Shown: piece after piece, positions 59,790-64,000 of the stretch
Layout: every line of letters begins with the position of its first letter
How positions within the stretch are numbered: position 1 is the stretch's first letter
DNA from: Prunella strophiata
Taxonomy: Eukaryota > Chordata > Aves > Passeriformes > Prunellidae
DNA length: 64,000 nucleotides
Assembly: GCA_036583965.1 (NCBI GenBank)
Contig: JAZBQD010000014.1
Coordinates: forward strand, 42,375,990-42,439,989
Direction of reading: 5' to 3'
Program-made: the position numbers and the translations under genes
The notes under the pieces: model-generated
Seen by the model: the letters and a program-made list of their open reading frames with translations, nothing else
What the model was told of the DNA's origin: nothing
Databases searched by the model: none

Positions 59790-62700
59790 TGTGATGTTTT
59801 TCAATTTGTTTCAAGATAGTGGGATAACTTGAATAATTTTTATGTGTTGAAAGCCCTCAATCACCACACGCTGATAACCTCAGTTCAGGTTATGCCCTTA
59901 GGCTAGCAGGGAATTAGTGTACCAAAGCTAGATGTTCAGAAACAGAAAAGTTTCTTCTTCAAGTAAAATCAAGAAAGCTGGAATTTATTGTTACATTCCC
60001 AGTTTACCAGAGACTGCCAGTTGTGCCAATCTCAGCTGCATAATACTTTCCTCCATTAATTAGGGGCTGTGGCATGAATCACCAGACTGGGATTGGTGAG
60101 CCCATGCCATTGGAAGCCAAGTGTCTTCCTGCTTCCCTGAGCACTGGAGACAGGTTATTAGAGGTACCACAAGCATTCTAAAACCAGCTGTCGGGTCACT
60201 GACTGTGCCTGGGGAAAGCTTACATCTCAGGTAAAACCAGTTTTACTGAGGCAGCAGCAGGGAGGGTTGCTGGAATACTGAGCTCACCACGTGCTCCTTA
60301 GTGAAAGAACAGCTGAGATCCTTCTCCAAGGAGCCTTACTTTGTTCTCTTACTCTTACACAGTGCTATTAAAATCTTGTCACTAACCCTCCAGTCCTGTT
60401 GTGCCATAACAGACTTTGGTGTTGGAGCAGCCTGGCTTCTGCTCCAGCCCAAAGCCTCCTGGCCCAGAAGCAGGAATAAAACATTTTAACAGAAAGTATC
60501 AGTTGAGTTTTCTGAGGAATTATCTCTTTGTAGCCAGTAGTTCCCAAATTACCTCTTTTTGGAAGAAAACAGTCTCACCTTTTCAGTAACTTTTGCAGAA
60601 GCCTAAGGATGACATAAGGGATTATCCACCCGTGTACATGTGTGGTGTAGAGAGAGGTATAAAAGCCTGATGTTTGTCACAACAGTTGATTGCTTGGTTT
60701 TAACTAAAACTTTCTGCAGACTTAATGAAGCATTTGACTGTCTATATTTATTTTTGTGTGCCTAAATACAAATGCTATGTAAATTAGAAACAGATATAAT
60801 ACATTTTCTACAGTCAAGTCAGGGTTTTAGGCTTTTCAATATACTCAGTTTTACACTATAATAGCAATTTGTAAGATCTCTTGAACTATTTTAAGCTAAA
60901 ATTGGTTAGCACTTTTTGAAAAATGTAGCAAATTGCTATGTGTATCCTGGTTTATCACGCCATGCGTACTTTATTACATTTTCTTTCTCTGAATTTTTGG
61001 ATTTTAATCACTTTTATATCTTTTTCTAGTCTATACAGTTGAGCCTTGCTATAAAGCTCCTTTCAGGAGTCAGATACGTGTTTCAAGGGGTTTTTTTCCT
61101 CTTTTGGAAGGGAGGTGGAAATTGGGGGAAGTGGGAAGAAACAAGGGAGGATTTGAACTGGGAGAAGGGAGGGGTCATTAGTTTCTAGTTTTGCAGCTCC
61201 TGGGTGGAAGAGAAGCTGTCACTGGCTTCCACGTTGTTGGGGCAGTGACTATAGTGATGCTCCACTGTATTTCAAAACCTAAGAATACCAAATAGAGTAG
61301 CATGTGATCAGTAACTTTATTTTTTACAATTAAATACTTAGAATTTATCAGAAAATACGCAGTTTGTTACAATTTCTATGTTGAATTAAAGAAATGCATT
61401 GCCTTAATCTGTAGCCTCTGCTCCTGTTTCTCCCGCCAAGCAGCGAGGTCTGTGCTGGTGCAGCTGCTGAGAAGGGGAGTACAGCACCCTCGGAGTCCTG
61501 GCTGTGTTCCAGGAGGATGAAAGGTGTGTTTCTGTTTATTGAAACACCTCCTACTGAAACATCCCAACAAGCACCAGCACTGAGGGCAGAGGTGGGGAGC
61601 TGAGCCCCCTTGCTGCCTCCAGGGTAGTGGTGATTCCTTCAATCCAAAGTACCTTGTGGGAAACAATTACAAAAGTGTACCTTCTGTGAACTTATGCAAA
61701 TCTAAAGGGTTTTCCTTGCACCCCTTCCCCTTTCTCACTGTGCATGCTGCTTGAATGTCTCATCCTAAAGATATACCTTACGAGCACGGTGGCTGTCCGA
61801 AGTCCACAGTACTGTGTATGTAGGCTGGAGTGCTGTCTACTGAAAAAAATACTCTAAAATTTAGTTTCGTGTAGTGTTTAACAGTTTCTAATAAATTCTT
61901 TTCTCTCAGCTGGACAGTGTTTGGTTTTAAATGACTCTGGTTCAAGTGGTGTGGTTTGGAAAGCAAGGTAGCTCCTGTTCCTTCTGTGCACATGCATTTA
62001 TCTTGTCCTGTGCTGTCTGGGCGCCCCCTCTTTACATCTCATTTGTTTTAAGTTAGTCTTCACCCTGCCTTGCCAGTCTGCAGGTGCTCCAAGCTAGAAA
62101 AAAACAAATGCAGGTGGCAAAGAGTCCATTCACCCTGGGACTTGCAAAACACTGAGGGCATGAGTGGAATACTGCTGTGGGAAGCAAACAGGGCAGGATT
62201 CAAACCCTGGGCGTGCCCTACGCACAAGTGCCACCTAAGCAGGGAGCAGCTTCACTGAAATACCCTCAGGGGATTTTAGTGCAGGAGAGCTGGCCTGCCT
62301 TGAGAACAAAATTCCAGGCATCCCTTTGCTTCCAAGAGTTACCTCCACTGTACCTTCATGAGGTAGCTCCATAGGTAAGGTTGGCACAGATGTGAGAGTC
62401 ACAGTTAAGGAGCTGTGCTGGCAACATTTTTCATTATTACTACGCCTTACAATATTCACATTGATCAATAGTTGATAAATAGTAGATATGACAGTAAGGA
62501 CAATAAAGTGTATCACCAATTTCAGTAATTGAAGAGTACTAATTATTACTAATAATACTAATTATTACTAATGGAGTATCTGTGAATTTTTATTTTTAAA
62601 GTTTCATATCACTAGGTTAGTAAGAAAACCACTAAGAGCACAAGTAACTATGTGTATAGAAGGAAATGAAGCTCTGGAAAAGCACAGGCTGGGATCTGGA

Positions 62701-64000
62701 ACTTGACTCTTCCAATATCACTCACAACTCCAGACTCACTCACCAACACTAAAGCTCGACCTGATCATCACTGTCTTGCCCTGTGCAGGAAGTACAGGGG
62801 CTGACAGCAATAAAGTCAATGCCCATTACACATGGTAAACATTCAAACCCAGAGTGTAATCCAACACATGGAGCCTGACACATGAGATTTTGGCAGCAGG
62901 TTGTCATATAATTAGTCCCAAAGTTTTGAAGAAATTTAAAACCCACTGAGTATTATAAGGAGCATCAATCAAAAATAGCCAGGCATTTCGTGATCCTTTG
63001 GTGCAGTACCAAGCATTATGACAGAAAATAACTCATGGAAGTCAGAGTTCACAGTAAATTCCAGAGCCTTTTACAAAAATTCAGTTTTTTGGGGACTAGG
63101 AATGTAGCTTACACATAGTCTTGTGTCAAGTCCTAAACCTGGCATTGCAGGGCTTTTCCTAGAGGATTATTTAAACAAATATTTCTAATAACAACAGAGT
63201 GATACTTGGTACTGGGGAAATACAACACACACCCTGTACAGTGCAGGCACTGCAGTTATGAGGGTCAGGGTGAGGGGTTCCATCTCTGATGTGCTGTGGG
63301 TCAACTACGAGTTCAGTTGCCTCAAACTCCACAGGAGCCCACCAAGGCCAGCAGGAAAATTGGAAAGGGTGCAAGCCCCTGTCCCAGAGAATGTGTTTCA
63401 TACCTTGTGATTCACCACAGTAACTCTGCTGTAAACAATAAAAACACAAAGTGTCCTCTCCAAAGGTCAGGACAACCAGACATTGGTGTAAAAGAAAAAT
63501 TTACTGTTTGCCAGGACAGCAACTTTCCTGTGAATACACAGGCTCAAAACCCCCTAAGAACAAAACCTACATATCAGATTGCAGTTTGCAGGAAATCCAC
63601 CTTAGACCAGCTGTCCAACAGCCACCAAACATCACAGCACGAGAGCCTTTACCATGGTTCACCTTTATCAGATTTTTGTTATTCTAATATTGCATTTCTT
63701 TTCACCTGCAGTAAATCAGGTGATTCAGATTGCTCTCTGGTTTAACTTACCACGGACAGGGAGAAGCCAAGACCCAAGTGCCGATTCTGATACAAACAGG
63801 TGAAAACCAGCAGGCTTCTAAAACCCAAGATGGCTTTGAAGTAGTAATTTAAGAAGCTACTGCCATCCCACCACAAACTGGTGATAACTTTACTCATTAG
63901 AGCCAACCTTGAATTGTCTGCCACTTGAAATGATTCACAAATTCAAACCCCTCTGTGAAATCCCCTACCTTCTTTCCCTTAGGAGAACCACTGTTCTAGT
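59790..64000. other. Intergenic DNA downstream of SCAF11
   Basis: No gene could be supported. Open frames are short and unrecognised. There is an alternative + strand AATAAA at 60475-60480 and a minus-strand AATAAA at 61316-61321. In human the next gene on this side is ARID2, convergent with SCAF11, so part of this stretch could be its 3' UTR on the minus strand, but no ARID2 coding sequence is visible. Confidence 0.55.
62537..62572. repeat. Imperfect ACTAAT-rich tandem repeat
   Basis: The 16-bp block ACTAATTATTACTAAT occurs twice (62538-62553 and 62557-62572) separated by three bases. Confidence 0.8.

Noticed and set aside
1..64000. CRISPR arrays, tRNA or rRNA genes, bacterial operons
   Set aside because: No spaced direct repeats, cloverleaf-like sequence or rRNA motifs were seen; composition and gene structure are those of a vertebrate nuclear genome.

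Overview
The window is vertebrate nuclear DNA, almost certainly from a bird. It carries several CR1 LINE copies with the 3' end typical of avian CR1, and one long LTR of a type common in bird genomes. A single gene with many small exons is spread over about 50 kb. No bacterial, phage or CRISPR feature was seen.

The gene is SCAF11 (SR-related CTD-associated factor 11, also called SFRS2IP or SIP1) on the + strand. It was identified by aligning exon translations to the human protein as I remember it; no search was run. A CpG island at about 9.5-11.1 kb holds the promoter, a non-coding exon 1 ending at 10514 and a short upstream ORF. Intron 1 is 17 kb. Fourteen coding exons run from the ATG at 27591 to the TAG at 59164-59166. 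In order they encode a RING domain (exons 3-4), a poorly conserved stretch (exons 5-10), one 2.5-kb exon with acidic/serine-rich, RS-rich and RGG-rich parts (exon 11), a Met/Pro-rich stretch with nine prolines (exon 12), and a conserved C-terminal domain (exons 14-15). The 3' UTR has a polyadenylation signal at 59762.

The conceptual protein is about 1,373 residues, but only after allowing for three single-base frameshifts, all in exon 11 (at 50718, about 51014-51028 and about 51731-51736). The codon pattern either side is well conserved, so sequence or assembly error is more likely than gene death, but this cannot be settled from the window.

Layout: 0-9.5 kb is intergenic (CR1 at 403-1046, a CR1 scrap at 5.3 kb, poly-T and TAA repeats). 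9.5-11.1 kb is the CpG-island promoter. 10.5-27.6 kb is intron 1, with an LTR at about 14-15.4 kb and an antisense CR1 with reverse-transcriptase remnants at 23.6-24.8 kb. 27.6-59.2 kb holds the coding exons, and intron 3 contains a near-identical 624-bp tandem duplication bordered by poly-T. 59.2-64 kb is the 3' UTR and intergenic DNA with no supported gene.

I found no previously undescribed biological system. The points most worth checking are the three frameshifts, the GC-AG intron, the poly-T-bordered duplication, the strand-biased poly-T tracts, and the aspartate as last RING ligand.
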